Assembly: GCA_017470095.1 (NCBI GenBank)
Contig: JAFUFC010000073.1
Coordinates: 1 to 64,000 of the forward strand
Length of the DNA: 64,000 bases
Source of the DNA: Clostridia bacterium
GTDB taxonomy: Bacteria > Bacillota > Clostridia > Christensenellales > Aristaeellaceae
Direction: 5' to 3'
The position numbers and the translations under genes are program-made. The stretch's first letter is position 1; every line of letters begins with the position of its first letter. The notes under the pieces are model-generated. The model was given only the letters and a program-made list of their open reading frames with translations. It was not told the DNA's origin and did not search any database. This document shows, piece after piece, positions 36,562 to 46,295 of the stretch.

Positions 36562-38415
36562 TTACTTGGCCGTAGCGCTGGCCTTATAGCCGTGATCCTT
36601 GCACCACTGCTGGGCGTAGGAACGGCTCTTGACTTCAAATTTCAGGTTGGAGGAGCAATCTGCGAAGGCGTCGTCGGCAATGTAGGTAAGCCCGCCGCCC
36701 AGGTGGACGGAGAACAGCTTGGAGCAGCCCTTGAACGCGGCGCTGCCGATGGAGGTGACATCCTTGGGCAGCGTCAGCTTTTTGAGGGAGGAGCAGCCGG
36801 TGAAGCAGCCATCACCAATGCTGACCAATGTGGCGGGAAGCACCAGCTCTGTAATGGCGTTATTACCGGCGAAGGCAGTGGTAGTGATGGTGGTGGTGCC
36901 TTTTTCAAAAGTGATCCTGGTCAGTTTGGGGCAATTGGCAAAAGCGCCGCTGCCAATATCCGTGGCAGTTACGGGGATGGTCAGGGCGGTCAGCTTGCCG
37001 CAGCCCTGGAAGGCGTTTTCGCCGATGAATTGCAGCGTGGAAGGCAGAGACAGGTCGGTCAGCTGGGCACAATTCGTGAAAGAATTGGCCGCGATGGCGG
37101 TAACGCCTTCCTGAACGGTGACGGTTTTCAGCGCCGTGCAGCCCACGAAGGCGCTGCCGGCCACAGTTACATCATTGCCCGCGATAATGACGGATTTGAT
37201 TTTAACGCAGTTTTCAAAGGCCCGTTCATCCACAGTGCGCAGGCTGTTGCCCAGGGTAATGCTGGTCAGGCCCGGGCAGTTGGCAAAGGCGCTTTCGCCG
37301 ATGTAAGCCAAGGAAGGGGGGAGGGCCAGGCTGTTGGTCTGGCAGCCCGCAAAGGCACTTTTGCCTACGGACACCAGCGAATTGGGCAGGGTGAAGGATT
37401 TGAGGCTGCGGCAGCCCACGAAGGCGGATTCGCCGATGGAGAGCAGCGAAGGCGGCAGGGCGATGCTGTTCAGGGCAGCGCAGTTGGTGAAGGCAAAATC
37501 ACCGATGGTTTCCAGGGTGGAGGGCAGGGTGACCTTCGTCAGGTTATCGCAGCCGTAGAAAGCGTATTGACCGATGGATACCACGCCCGCGGGGATGGTC
37601 ACGTTGGTCAGGCCCTTGCAGCCGTACAGCATCCGATCGGGAATCTGGGTGAAGGTGGGCGGCAGGGTGAAGCGGTTCAGCTGATTGCAGTTTTCAAAGA
37701 TGCGGTTGCCCACATCAATCAGCGTGGCGGGAAACACAAATTCCGTCATCTGGCAGCCGTAGAACGCCTGGTCGCTGATTTTGGTGATGCCATCAGGCAC
37801 GATCAAGGTGCGCATGGTGCCAAAGGTGAGGAAAGCCTGGGGAATAACGGTGTATTCATCGGAGAAGGTGACTACTTCCGGCAGATTATTGCCAAAGGGG
37901 GAATTGCAGCTGACCGTTTCGGGAACGAAGGGGATCACATCAAAGGGGTTATCGGCAAAGGCCTTGTAATCGATATACTCCAGGGAGGACGGGCATTTCA
38001 CGTCCTTGAGGTTGTTGCCCCGGAAAGCCATATAACCAATTTCCTTCAACCCTTCGGGTAAGATGACGGAGCTGATGGCGGTTTCGTTTTTGTAGGTGGT
38101 GTCGCCTACCTGGCACAGGTCATTCCGCTCGGCATACTCATTGCTGTAAGGCATAAACGCTTTGCTTGCAATGGCCACCACCTGCTTGCCGGGCACGGCC
38201 CGGTTCAGGTCAGGGTTCTTATCCTGGCCGATATAGAGGGCGATGATGACGGATTGATCATCCAGCTGGGCGTAGACATAATTGTCATTGGCCTGCAGCG
38301 GCAGGGGCTCGTCGGCCAGGGATGTATCCAGGTCAGTCATGGCGCAGGCTGCTTGGGCGAACAGCGACAGCATGACCACCATCAGCATCAGCAGAAAAAA
38401 ACACTTTACTTTCAT
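36562..38415 (-). CDS. secreted leucine-rich-repeat (LRR_5/BspA-like) protein
   Basis: 617 residues. Signal peptide MKVKCFFLLMLMVVMLSLFAQAACA with cleavage near 25. From about 95 to 590 the protein is a run of some twenty LRR_5 repeats of about 23 residues, with the pattern LP.SL.SIGE.AF.GC..L. It ends in the closing motif SYAQQWCKDHGYKASATAK. No sortase motif or membrane anchor is visible, so it is probably released or held non-covalently. BspA-like proteins mediate adhesion, but many gut Clostridia encode them with no known ligand. The ATG is seven bases after GGAGGAGG. Its convergent neighbour is the cyclophilin gene. Confidence 0.92.
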   Translation of the reverse strand: MKVKCFFLLMLMVVMLSLFAQAACAMTDLDTSLADEPLPLQANDNYVYAQLDDQSVIIALYIGQDKNPDLNRAVPGKQVVAIASKAFMPYSNEYAERNDLCQVGDTTYKNETAISSVILPEGLKEIGYMAFRGNNLKDVKCPSSLEYIDYKAFADNPFDVIPFVPETVSCNSPFGNNLPEVVTFSDEYTVIPQAFLTFGTMRTLIVPDGITKISDQAFYGCQMTEFVFPATLIDVGNRIFENCNQLNRFTLPPTFTQIPDRMLYGCKGLTNVTIPAGVVSIGQYAFYGCDNLTKVTLPSTLETIGDFAFTNCAALNSIALPPSLLSIGESAFVGCRSLKSFTLPNSLVSVGKSAFAGCQTNSLALPPSLAYIGESAFANCPGLTSITLGNSLRTVDERAFENCVKIKSVIIAGNDVTVAGSAFVGCTALKTVTVQEGVTAIAANSFTNCAQLTDLSLPSTLQFIGENAFQGCGKLTALTIPVTATDIGSGAFANCPKLTRITFEKGTTTITTTAFAGNNAITELVLPATLVSIGDGCFTGCSSLKKLTLPKDVTSIGSAAFKGCSKLFSVHLGGGLTYIADDAFADCSSNLKFEVKSRSYAQQWCKDHGYKASATAK

Positions 38416-38446
38416 TGGCAAGCCTCCTCCAAGGAAATAACACTTT

Positions 38447-38476
38447 ATTTTAACATTTTTGGGTATTGCCTGTCAA
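38447..38476 (-). promoter_or_regulatory. promoter of the LRR protein gene
   Basis: Perfect TTGACA (38476-38471), 18-base spacer, TAAAAT (38452-38447) with TGT before it (extended -10). Confidence 0.8.
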
Positions 38477-38575
38477 TGCCGGAGCGGCCGCAAGATGTAA
38501 ATCCTGCGCAAAGGCGGCAGTTGTAAAACCTGCTTTTTCGGCCGTTTCCGGGGCATTGGAAGCCCGATGGCTTGA

Positions 38576-38604
38576 TTGACAAGGGGTATGTAATATGGTA
38601 AAAT
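38576..38604 (+). promoter_or_regulatory. promoter of the polysaccharide operon
   Basis: Perfect TTGACA (38576-38581), 17-base spacer, TAAAAT (38599-38604). The expected start near 38611 leaves a leader of about 100 bases before the first gene. Confidence 0.85.
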
Positions 38605-38626
38605 GCAAGAGTATAGGTGGATGACT

Positions 38627-38695
38627 ATGCCAGTTGGTTATAGCCTTCTTTCAAGAAGGAAATACCGAGCAAAGCTCCTGCGTTGCAAAAGCTGA
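38627..38695 (+). CDS. possible 22-residue leader peptide of the polysaccharide operon
   Basis: ATG with AGGTGG six bases upstream, 22 codons, then TGA, just downstream of the predicted transcription start and 17 bases before the ATG of the first operon gene. The peptide is strongly basic in its second half (SRRKYRAKLLRCKS). The sequence CCTTCTT-TC-AAGAAGG inside it can form a hairpin. It could be a regulatory upstream ORF or chance; nothing else proves translation. Confidence 0.35.
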   Translation: MPVGYSLLSRRKYRAKLLRCKS

Positions 38696-38712
38696 AAGGT
38701 GTAAAGATAAAC

Positions 38713-40110
38713 ATGCGAAGCCGAGTGAAAATGCACGGGGTCAAGCTGCTGCACTTTGTGGTGACGGTGGCCCTTTTCATCGTTTGCTGGATTTTGTATT
38801 ACCGCAATAAATATACCGAGGATTTTTTCCATCTCAAGGGCGACATCCTGATGTATGCCGTGTATGGCCTGACGGTGGCGCTGATGTACCGGATTTACGA
38901 CGCCTATAACCTGGGGTTCCAAAGCGAAATCGATACGGTGTACGCCATTACGTTGGCGGACGCCATTACTGCCATCATTTCTTACGTCATGTCCGCCCTG
39001 ATGTACATGCGCATTACCAATCCGCTGCCCCTGTTTGCCATGGGACTGGTGCAGTTTGCGTGGAACATCCTGTGGACTGTGATGGCCTACCGGGTGTACA
39101 AGCATTTGCATCGGGCTTCCGGCAAGGGGCGCAAAACGGTGGTCATTTACCGGAATGAGGAGGATTTGGCCCGTCTGGAAGAAGTGATCCAGATGGAAGG
39201 CAAATTTGATGTGGTGAAGTATATTCAGGATCCGGCGGATGATTATTGGTCGTTGGAAAAGGAATTGGAGGGCTTTGAGGCTGTGCTGGTGTCCGGCGTG
39301 AACGCCACGCTGCGCAACGGCATTGCCAAGTACTGCATCGACCGGAACATCCGGGGCTATTTCGCGCCGCATGTGGGCGATATCATTATGCAGGGCGCGT
39401 TTTACATGCGCTGCTTCAGCGTGCCGGTCATGAGCGTGCGCCGGGCGGAGCCTACGCCGGAATATCTGGTAACCAAGCGGCTGTTTGATGTGTTTGTTTC
39501 CGGCCTGGCCTTGATTATTCTCAGCCCCGTTTTCCTGGTTACGGCCTTGGCGATCAAGCTCTATGATGGCGGCCCGGTGCTCTATAAACAGACCCGGCTG
39601 ACTAAGAACGGCCGGAAATTCAAGATCCTCAAGTTCCGCTCCATGCGTACCGACGCGGAAAGGGACGGCGTGGCCCGCTTGGCGTCGGAGCATGACGACC
39701 GGATCACCCCGGTGGGCAAATTTATCCGCGCCTGCCGGCTGGATGAACTGCCCCAGCTGATTAACATTCTCCGTGGTGAAATGAGCTTGGTGGGCCCCAG
39801 GCCGGAGCGGCCGGAAATTGCGGCGGAATACGAAAAGGAAATCCCCGCTTTCTCCCTGCGCCTCCAGGCCAAGGCGGGCCTGACCGGCCTGGCCCAGGTG
39901 TACGGCAAATACAATTCCACGCCCTATGATAAACTGCAGATGGACCTGATGTATATCAACAAAATGAGCGTGACGGAGGATTTGCGCTTGCTGTTCGCCA
40001 CGATCCGGATTCTTTTTCTCAAGGACAGCACCGAGGGCATTGACGAAGGAAAAACCACCGCAAGCGGCAAGAAAATGAAGCCGGAAAGTGAAAAGCGCGT
40101 CAATGTGTGA
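38713..40110 (+). CDS. polyprenyl-phosphate sugar-1-phosphate transferase (WbaP/PssY-like)
   Basis: 465 residues. Four to five N-terminal membrane segments (about 10-115) and a CoA-binding-like middle part are followed by the bacterial sugar transferase domain at about 255-450. Motifs: KRLFDVFVSGLALIILSPVF, PVLYKQTRLTKNGRKFKILKFRSM, CRLDELPQLINILRGEMSLVGPRPE and GLTGLAQVYG. It loads the first sugar phosphate onto undecaprenyl phosphate to start each repeat unit at the inner membrane face. The first sugar is not predictable. The start is taken at the ATG preceded by AAAGGTG; an in-frame TTG 30 bases upstream is an alternative. First gene of the plus arm. Confidence 0.93.
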   Translation: MRSRVKMHGVKLLHFVVTVALFIVCWILYYRNKYTEDFFHLKGDILMYAVYGLTVALMYRIYDAYNLGFQSEIDTVYAITLADAITAIISYVMSALMYMRITNPLPLFAMGLVQFAWNILWTVMAYRVYKHLHRASGKGRKTVVIYRNEEDLARLEEVIQMEGKFDVVKYIQDPADDYWSLEKELEGFEAVLVSGVNATLRNGIAKYCIDRNIRGYFAPHVGDIIMQGAFYMRCFSVPVMSVRRAEPTPEYLVTKRLFDVFVSGLALIILSPVFLVTALAIKLYDGGPVLYKQTRLTKNGRKFKILKFRSMRTDAERDGVARLASEHDDRITPVGKFIRACRLDELPQLINILRGEMSLVGPRPERPEIAAEYEKEIPAFSLRLQAKAGLTGLAQVYGKYNSTPYDKLQMDLMYINKMSVTEDLRLLFATIRILFLKDSTEGIDEGKTTASGKKMKPESEKRVNV

Positions 40111-40145
40111 CGGTAAAAACTGAAGAAAGCTGGAGGCGGAAAAGT

Positions 40146-40982
40146 ATGCCGACCCAGGAAAAGATTCGATATTCCGTGCTCATGTCTGTTTATAAGAAGG
40201 AGCAGGCTGCCTTTCTTCGGGAAGCTATGGAGAGCATTTTTAGGCAGACCATTCCCACGGATGATTTTGTGTTGGTGTGCGACGGACCCCTGACGGACGA
40301 ACTGAACGCGGTGGTGGACGCTATGGAACGACACCACGATGTGCTGCACGTTGTGAGGCTTGAAAAAAACGGCGGTTTGGGAAACGCGCTGAATGTTGGA
40401 CTTGCGCATTGCCGGCATGACCTGGTGGCTCGTATGGATTCGGACGATATCAGCCTGCCGGACAGATGTGAACGGCAGCTGGCAGTTTTCTACCGGTATC
40501 CCCAGATGGACATTGTGAGCGGCACGATTGAGGAATTTGAAACCCAGCCCGATCAGGTGAAGGGGCAGCGGAAGTTGCCCCAGGACCCGGAAAGCATTGC
40601 GCGGTATTCCCGCAAGCGAAACCCCTTCAATCATCCGGCGGTGATGTTCCGCAAGCAGGCAGTACAGGCCGCCGGCGGATATAACGAGGAATATCACCTG
40701 TTTGAGGATTATTATCTATGGGTGCGCATGCTGATGCATGGCAGCCAGGGATACAATGTGCCGGAGCCTGTGTTGAAAATGAGAACACCTGCGGCCATGT
40801 ATCAGCGCCGGGGTGGCAAGGCATACGCCAAGGATATGCTTCGGTTTTTCCAATGGATGGTACGCTCCGGCTGGGCCAGCAAAATGGATTTTGCGACCAG
40901 CGCGCTTCCCCGCGTACTGGTGTGCCGCATGCCTAACGGAATACGGCAGCTGATCTACAAGGCGCTGCATAAAAAAGGGTAA
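40146..40982 (+). CDS. GT2 glycosyltransferase (AmsE-like)
   Basis: 278 residues, cytoplasmic. GT-A fold features: YSVLMSVYKKEQAAFLREAMESI at the N-terminus, VRLEKNGGLGNALNVGL near 77, the DxD motif ARMDSDDISLP near 102, and EEYHLFEDYYLWVRM near 195 (ED motif of the acceptor side). It resembles AmsE/WcaA-type transferases that extend lipid-linked repeat units. The ATG is nine bases after GGAGG. It follows the initiating transferase by 35 bases. Donor and acceptor are unknown. Confidence 0.88.
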   Translation: MPTQEKIRYSVLMSVYKKEQAAFLREAMESIFRQTIPTDDFVLVCDGPLTDELNAVVDAMERHHDVLHVVRLEKNGGLGNALNVGLAHCRHDLVARMDSDDISLPDRCERQLAVFYRYPQMDIVSGTIEEFETQPDQVKGQRKLPQDPESIARYSRKRNPFNHPAVMFRKQAVQAAGGYNEEYHLFEDYYLWVRMLMHGSQGYNVPEPVLKMRTPAAMYQRRGGKAYAKDMLRFFQWMVRSGWASKMDFATSALPRVLVCRMPNGIRQLIYKALHKKG

Positions 40983-41129
40983 AGAGCATAAGCGGCGCAT
41001 TCCTTGTGGGAGCGTTTGGAAAAGCGGGGCGGGTCCTTTGCTCTATTGCAGCCGCGTACGATGAAGCGATCCGGAGAGGATTCTTCCGCGGAGGGCCCAG
41101 GCGCTATTAATTGGTAAAGGGGTTTTGTT

Positions 41130-42485
41130 ATGCAGCGCATTCAGCGTGAACCCAAGGTGTCCAGCTTTTTGTTGGCTGGCATTCTGTTTTTTATGTTTTT
41201 TGTGGATTTTAGCGTGATTTCCGTCAACGCGGGAACCAATGGATTCGGTTTGCAGATGCCATGGTTTCTTTGCATGGTGTTTGTGGTGTATTATGTGTTT
41301 TCCCTTGTTCGGGATGAGCGGAAATTGCGCATCAAATTTTCTAAAAGTATTATTACCAAGCTGTTCATTTTTTTCATTGCGGTCACGATCATCGATTTGA
41401 TCTATGATCGGTTCATTTATCCCCGGGCTGTGGTGATGGATACGGCATTTACTATCAATGGTATGATTGACCGGGCCATCCCCCACACGATTTATCTGAT
41501 TTATATTTACTTTTCCTGTGCTTTTATTGCCAATTTTCTGACCACGTTTTCCGATTATGACGATGTGCTGTATTATGTGCGCCGTTACGCCATTACGTGG
41601 GCATTTTTCTTCATTACCATTTGGGGCATCTACCAGTTTCTCACGACCTTTGGGCTGATTCCGTATATAAGGATATTTAACAACAATCCATCAGAGGGCT
41701 TTACCTATGAACGGTTCCGGAATGCGCACAGGACCAGTTCGGTGTTTGCAGAGCCTTCGGAATACGGTTACTATCTTTGCTTTATGACGCCCATTGTGGT
41801 TTCTTTTGTGATGAACCGCACCAACCTGTTTACGCTTCGTCCCACCAAGCTCAACAAGATCATCGTGGTGGGTTTGCTCTTTTCTCAAATTCTTTTGACG
41901 CAGGCGTTTTCGATTTATGTGGTTCTGCCCCTCGTGCTTTTGATTTCTTTCAATATGCTGGATATCAAGAAGCGCACCAAGGTGATCATCGATATCATTT
42001 TTGCTATTTTGGCGGTGCTGGCGGTTTCGTTTATTGCGGTGCTGATTGCCCGGTTCGGCGCCATTGGCGCCCGGATCGAGGCCATCCTGAATGGCTCGGA
42101 CAGCTCTGTGGCAGAACGGTTTCGGGTGCTTTTGCTGGGGTTGAGCATTATGCGCGGCAACCCTTTGCTTGGCATGGGCTATGGCACCTTTCGGGCCATG
42201 GATTTGTTCAGCGGTATGCTGGCATATTTCGGCATCCTGGGCATGCTGGTGTTTTTATGGTTCCTGTGGCGGCTACATGTGGTTGCCAAGGAAGACCGGT
42301 TCACCAATTTGCTATTCTGGGGCTATTGCAGCTATCTGCTGGCGGGCTGTGCTGGCAACAGCCTGTTTGAGTTCATGTCGTTCTGGATGATTCCGTTCTT
42401 CATCATCATTTTGTCCCGCTGCAAGACGTTGAAAATGAAAAAAATTAGAACAAAATACAGCCTGCGGAAGAAGCTGTTTTCTTGA
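41130..42485 (+). CDS. Wzy-like polysaccharide polymerase / O-antigen ligase family membrane protein
   Basis: 451 residues with about ten to eleven membrane segments and a long external loop near 165-215 (PYIRIFNNNPSEGFTYERFRNAHRTSSVFAEPSEYG). The motif RTSSVFAEPSEYG and the later RGNPLLGMGYGTFRAMD are typical of the Wzy_C/O-antigen polymerase group. It should join repeat units on the outer membrane face after flipping by Wzx; the matching flippase is in the minus arm. The coding sequence is visibly richer in A+T than the neighbouring rml genes, as usual for polymerases in exchanged polysaccharide loci. Confidence 0.85.
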   Translation: MQRIQREPKVSSFLLAGILFFMFFVDFSVISVNAGTNGFGLQMPWFLCMVFVVYYVFSLVRDERKLRIKFSKSIITKLFIFFIAVTIIDLIYDRFIYPRAVVMDTAFTINGMIDRAIPHTIYLIYIYFSCAFIANFLTTFSDYDDVLYYVRRYAITWAFFFITIWGIYQFLTTFGLIPYIRIFNNNPSEGFTYERFRNAHRTSSVFAEPSEYGYYLCFMTPIVVSFVMNRTNLFTLRPTKLNKIIVVGLLFSQILLTQAFSIYVVLPLVLLISFNMLDIKKRTKVIIDIIFAILAVLAVSFIAVLIARFGAIGARIEAILNGSDSSVAERFRVLLLGLSIMRGNPLLGMGYGTFRAMDLFSGMLAYFGILGMLVFLWFLWRLHVVAKEDRFTNLLFWGYCSYLLAGCAGNSLFEFMSFWMIPFFIIILSRCKTLKMKKIRTKYSLRKKLFS

Positions 42486-42510
42486 TGACGGCTGAAAGGA
42501 TTCTGCTTAT

Positions 42511-43380
42511 ATGAGCCATATCACAGCAATTGTATCTCTGTATCATCCATCCGCCACGCACGCGGATCATGCCGCCCTTCTGGCGGCCCAGGCCGATCGA
42601 TTGATTCTGTGTGATAATAGCCCGGACAGCCATGAAGCGCTGTTCTCTTTCCTGGGAGATAAAGCCCACTACCTGCCCAATAGGCAAAACCTGGGCCTGT
42701 CGGCGGCGTTCAATCGGGTGCTGAAGGATGAGCGGTTTGCCTGGCAGGACGATGATTTTGTTATTTTCTTTGACCAGGATTCCGTGGTGCCGGAAGGGCA
42801 CATCGAAAAGTTGGTGGACACGTATAACCGCTTGGCTGCTCAGGGGCATGACCTGGGTTGCCTGGGGCCGGTGTACTTTAATACCAGCAACCAGCGGGAA
42901 GAAGTGCCCATCCAGAAGGAAATGATCGATGGGGAAAACATGCAGGTGTCCAGCATTATTACCACTTCCATGCTGTGCAAATACGGCGCGCTCAAGCAGA
43001 TTGGTTTCTGGAACGAAGAAGTGTTTCTGGATATGGCGGATTGGGACGTGTGCTGGCGGTTTACGGCGGCGGGGAAGGAAATTATCCTCTCTTATGTTTC
43101 CGTTCTGCGCCACAGTGTGGGCGAAGGAAAGAAAAAAGTGGGGCCCATCGAGCTGCGGGTCGGCCGTCCCTTCCGGGAATATTATCAGACCCGGGATTGT
43201 TTGTATCTTCTGAAAAAGAAATATGTTCCCTTCAAATTCAAAGCACGGTTTGTGGCCATGGTGACGGTTCGGCCCATCCTGCATGTGCTGTTTCTGGAAG
43301 AAAAAAAGCAGCGGCTGCATTATATGCTAAAGGGAATTCATGACTATAAAAAGGGATTTCGGGGAGCTTTGCGCGAATAA
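42511..43380 (+). CDS. GT2 glycosyltransferase, rhamnosyltransferase-like
   Basis: 289 residues. [11 protein letters not shown] opens the GT-A fold, [14 protein letters not shown] near 57 and [10 protein letters not shown] near 87 (DxD motif) follow, then [21 protein letters not shown] near 170 and a C-terminal region with [14 protein letters not shown]. This pattern is that of RfbF/WbbL-type rhamnosyltransferases. The four dTDP-rhamnose genes directly downstream support rhamnose as donor sugar. Membrane-associated, acting at the cytoplasmic face. Confidence 0.87.
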   Translation: MSHITAIVSLYHPSATHADHAALLAAQADRLILCDNSPDSHEALFSFLGDKAHYLPNRQNLGLSAAFNRVLKDERFAWQDDDFVIFFDQDSVVPEGHIEKLVDTYNRLAAQGHDLGCLGPVYFNTSNQREEVPIQKEMIDGENMQVSSIITTSMLCKYGALKQIGFWNEEVFLDMADWDVCWRFTAAGKEIILSYVSVLRHSVGEGKKKVGPIELRVGRPFREYYQTRDCLYLLKKKYVPFKFKARFVAMVTVRPILHVLFLEEKKQRLHYMLKGIHDYKKGFRGALRE

Positions 43381-43436
43381 GCCGCTTATCGCAACACGTT
43401 TTCATACCACAAATGAATCAGGAAAGGACGATTTGC

Positions 43437-44324
43437 ATGAAAGGCATCATCTTGGCCGGCGGGGCCGGTACCCGGTTGTATCCCCTGACCATGGTCACTT
43501 CCAAGCAGTTGCTACCAGTGTATGACAAGCCCATGATTTACTACCCGCTCAGTACCCTGATGCTGGCGGGCATTCGGGAGATCCTGATCATCTCCACCCC
43601 GGAGGACACGCCGCGGTTTGAACACCTGCTGGGGGATGGCGGCCAGTTTGGCTTGCGTCTTTCCTACAAGGTGCAGCCCTCGCCGGATGGTCTGGCCCAG
43701 GCGTTCATCCTGGGTGAGGAATTCCTGAACGGTGAAGCCGGGGCCATGGTGCTGGGGGACAACATCTTCTACGGCAACGGCTTTGGCAAGCTGCTGCGGG
43801 CTTCCGTGGAAAACGCGGAAAAGAACCGGCGGGCCACGGTGTTTGGCTACTATGTGAACGATCCGGAACGCTTCGGCGTGGTGGAGTTTGATGCCCAGGG
43901 CCATGTGATTTCCGTAGAGGAAAAGCCCAAGGCACCCAAGAGCAATTACGCCATCACGGGCCTGTACTTCTATCCCCAGGGCGTGTCCGCCATGGCCAAG
44001 GAGGTCAAGCCCTCCGCCCGGGGCGAATTGGAAATCACCACCCTGAACGATATGTACTTAAAGCGGGGCCTATTGGACGTGCAGCTGCTGGGCCGGGGCT
44101 TTGCCTGGCTGGACACCGGCACGATGGACAGCCTGGTGGACGCCGCCGATTTCGTGCGGATGATCGAAAAGCGCCAGGGCATCAAAATTTCCGCGCCGGA
44201 GGAGATCGCCTTCAAAAACGGCTGGATCGACAAGGAAAAGCTGCTGGCATCCGCTGCCCGGTACGGCAAGAGCCCCTATGGGGAGCACCTTAAGGCCGTG
44301 GCTGATGGCAAAGTGCGTTATTGA
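43437..44324 (+). CDS. rmlA: glucose-1-phosphate thymidylyltransferase
   Basis: 295 residues; makes dTDP-glucose, step one of dTDP-L-rhamnose synthesis. The N-terminus [39 protein letters not shown] is the classic RmlA nucleotide loop, [11 protein letters not shown] near 109 holds the metal Asp, and [19 protein letters not shown] near 160 is the sugar-binding part. Start confirmed by GGAAAGGA upstream; an earlier in-frame ATG lies inside the leader. rml order is A-B-D-C with short gaps. Confidence 0.97.
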   Translation: MKGIILAGGAGTRLYPLTMVTSKQLLPVYDKPMIYYPLSTLMLAGIREILIISTPEDTPRFEHLLGDGGQFGLRLSYKVQPSPDGLAQAFILGEEFLNGEAGAMVLGDNIFYGNGFGKLLRASVENAEKNRRATVFGYYVNDPERFGVVEFDAQGHVISVEEKPKAPKSNYAITGLYFYPQGVSAMAKEVKPSARGELEITTLNDMYLKRGLLDVQLLGRGFAWLDTGTMDSLVDAADFVRMIEKRQGIKISAPEEIAFKNGWIDKEKLLASAARYGKSPYGEHLKAVADGKVRY

Positions 44325-44341
44325 CGGAAGGAGAGGGATTC

Positions 44342-45376
44342 ATGAGCAAGACCATCATCGTCACCGGCGGCGCCGGGTTCATCGGCAGCAATTTTATTTT
44401 CCATATGCTGGATAAGTACCCGGAGTATCGCATCGTCTGCCTGGATAAATTGACCTACGCGGGCAACCTGTCCACCTTGAAGCATGTGATGGACAAGCCC
44501 AACTTCCGCTTCGTCAAGCTGGATATTTGCGACCGGGAGGGTGTGTTCCGGCTGTTTGGGGAAGAGCATCCGGACATCGTGGTGAATTTCGCCGCGGAAA
44601 GCCATGTGGATCGCTCCATCGAAAACCCCGGCGTGTTCCTGCAAACCAACATCATGGGAACCGCTACGCTGATGGACGCCTGCCGCAAATACGGTATCGA
44701 GCGGTACCACCAGGTGAGCACCGATGAAGTGTACGGCGATCTGCCCCTGGACCGGCCGGACTTGTTCTTCACCGAGGAAACGCCCATCCACACCAGCAGC
44801 CCCTACTCCGCTTCGAAGGCCAGCGCCGATCTGCTGGTCATGGCTTATCACCGCACTTTCGGCTTGCCGGTCAGCATTTCCCGCTGCTCCAATAACTACG
44901 GTCCCTATCATTTCCCGGAAAAGCTGATTCCGCTGATGATCGCCAACTGCCTCAACGATAAGCCCCTGCCTGTGTATGGCGAGGGCCTGAACGTGCGGGA
45001 TTGGTTGTATGTGGAGGACCATTGCCGGGCCATTGACCTGATCATTCATAAGGGCCGGGTGGGTGAAGTGTACAACGTGGGCGGCCACAACGAGATGAAG
45101 AACATCGACATCGTCAAGATGATCTGCAAAGCCCTGGGAAAGCCCGAATCGCTAATTACTTATGTGGCCGACCGCAAGGGCCACGATATGCGCTACGCCA
45201 TTGATCCTACCAAGATCCATAACGAGCTGGGGTGGCTGCCGGAAACCAAATTTGCCGACGGCATCCAAAAGACCATCGATTGGTATCTGAACAATCGGGC
45301 ATGGTGGGAGGAAATCATTAACGGCGAATATCAGCATTATTATGAGAAGATGTATGGCAACCGGGAGAAGGCGTAA
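44342..45376 (+). CDS. rmlB: dTDP-glucose 4,6-dehydratase
   Basis: 344 residues; second step of dTDP-rhamnose synthesis. Rossmann motif VTGGAGFIGSNF at 7-18, catalytic STDEVYGDLP near 127 (Thr-Asp-Glu), YSASKASADLL near 158 (YxxxK), and SRCSNNYGPYHFPEKLIPLM near 179. Ribosome-binding site AAGGAG precedes the ATG chosen. Confidence 0.97.
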   Translation: MSKTIIVTGGAGFIGSNFIFHMLDKYPEYRIVCLDKLTYAGNLSTLKHVMDKPNFRFVKLDICDREGVFRLFGEEHPDIVVNFAAESHVDRSIENPGVFLQTNIMGTATLMDACRKYGIERYHQVSTDEVYGDLPLDRPDLFFTEETPIHTSSPYSASKASADLLVMAYHRTFGLPVSISRCSNNYGPYHFPEKLIPLMIANCLNDKPLPVYGEGLNVRDWLYVEDHCRAIDLIIHKGRVGEVYNVGGHNEMKNIDIVKMICKALGKPESLITYVADRKGHDMRYAIDPTKIHNELGWLPETKFADGIQKTIDWYLNNRAWWEEIINGEYQHYYEKMYGNREKA

Positions 45377-46294
45377 ATGAAGATTTTTGTAACGGGCGTC
45401 AATGGCCAGCTGGGGTACGATGTGGTGAACCGTTTGGCCGCCCGGGGGCACCACTGCGTGGGCAGCGATATCACCGGGGCCTATCATGGCGCTCAGGATG
45501 GCACCGCTGTGTGCAGCGCCGATTACGTGCAGCTGGATATTACGGATGCCCAGGCCGTGGCCCGGGTGATCGGGAACGTGAAGCCGGATGCCGTTATTCA
45601 CTGCGCCGCCTGGACGGCGGTGGACGCCGCTGAGGAAGGGGAGAACCGGGCCAAGGTGCACGCCATCAATGGGGAAGGCACCCGGCATATTGCCCAGGCG
45701 TGCAAGGAAAACAGCGCGAAGCTGCTGTACATCAGCACCGATTACGTGTTTGACGGCCAGGGCGATCAGCCCTGGAAGGCGGATGATCAACATTACGCGC
45801 CCCTGAATGTGTATGGCCAAAGCAAGCTGGAGGGCGAGCAGGCGGTCAGCGGCACGCTGGAGAATTACTTCATCGTGCGCATCGCCTGGGTGTTTGGCAA
45901 GAACGGCAAAAATTTCATCAAAACCATGCTGAACGTAGGCAAGACGCACGATACCGTTCGGGTGGTGAACGACCAAATCGGAACGCCCACCTATACCTAC
46001 GATCTGGCCCGGCTGCTGGCGGATATGATCGAAAGCGATAAGTACGGCTATTACCACGCCACGAATGAGGGCGGCTACATCAGCTGGTATGATTTTACCC
46101 GGGAAATTTACCGCCAGGCGGGGATGGCCACCCAGGTGCTGCCCGTCACCACCGCGGAGTACGGCCTGAGCAAGGCGGCCCGGCCCATTAACAGCCGGCT
46201 GGATAAAAGCAAGCTGCGCACCGCCGGGTTTGAGCCCCTGCCCGCCTGGCAGGACGCTTTGAACCGGTATCTGAAAGAGATCGGAGAGATTTGA
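45377..46294 (+). CDS. rmlD: dTDP-4-dehydrorhamnose reductase
   Basis: 305 residues; final NADPH-dependent step giving dTDP-L-rhamnose. VTGVNGQLGYDVV at 5-17, HCAAWTAVDAAE near 74, ISTDYVFDGQGDQPW near 117, YGQSKLEGEQAV near 142 (YxxxK). Its ATG directly follows the rmlB stop codon, so the two are coupled. Listed before the epimerase, as in many Firmicute rml clusters. Confidence 0.97.
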   Translation: MKIFVTGVNGQLGYDVVNRLAARGHHCVGSDITGAYHGAQDGTAVCSADYVQLDITDAQAVARVIGNVKPDAVIHCAAWTAVDAAEEGENRAKVHAINGEGTRHIAQACKENSAKLLYISTDYVFDGQGDQPWKADDQHYAPLNVYGQSKLEGEQAVSGTLENYFIVRIAWVFGKNGKNFIKTMLNVGKTHDTVRVVNDQIGTPTYTYDLARLLADMIESDKYGYYHATNEGGYISWYDFTREIYRQAGMATQVLPVTTAEYGLSKAARPINSRLDKSKLRTAGFEPLPAWQDALNRYLKEIGEI

Positions 46295-46295
46295 C

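Noticed and set aside
36544..38061. 505-codon open frame on the plus strand
   Set aside because: Mirror of the regular leucine-rich repeats on the other strand; repeats in one strand give repeats in the other.
38611..38712. Riboswitch in the polysaccharide operon leader
   Set aside because: GCAAAGC-like bits recall the c-di-GMP-I motif, but the conserved core and the paired stems are not present; a short upstream ORF explains the region better.
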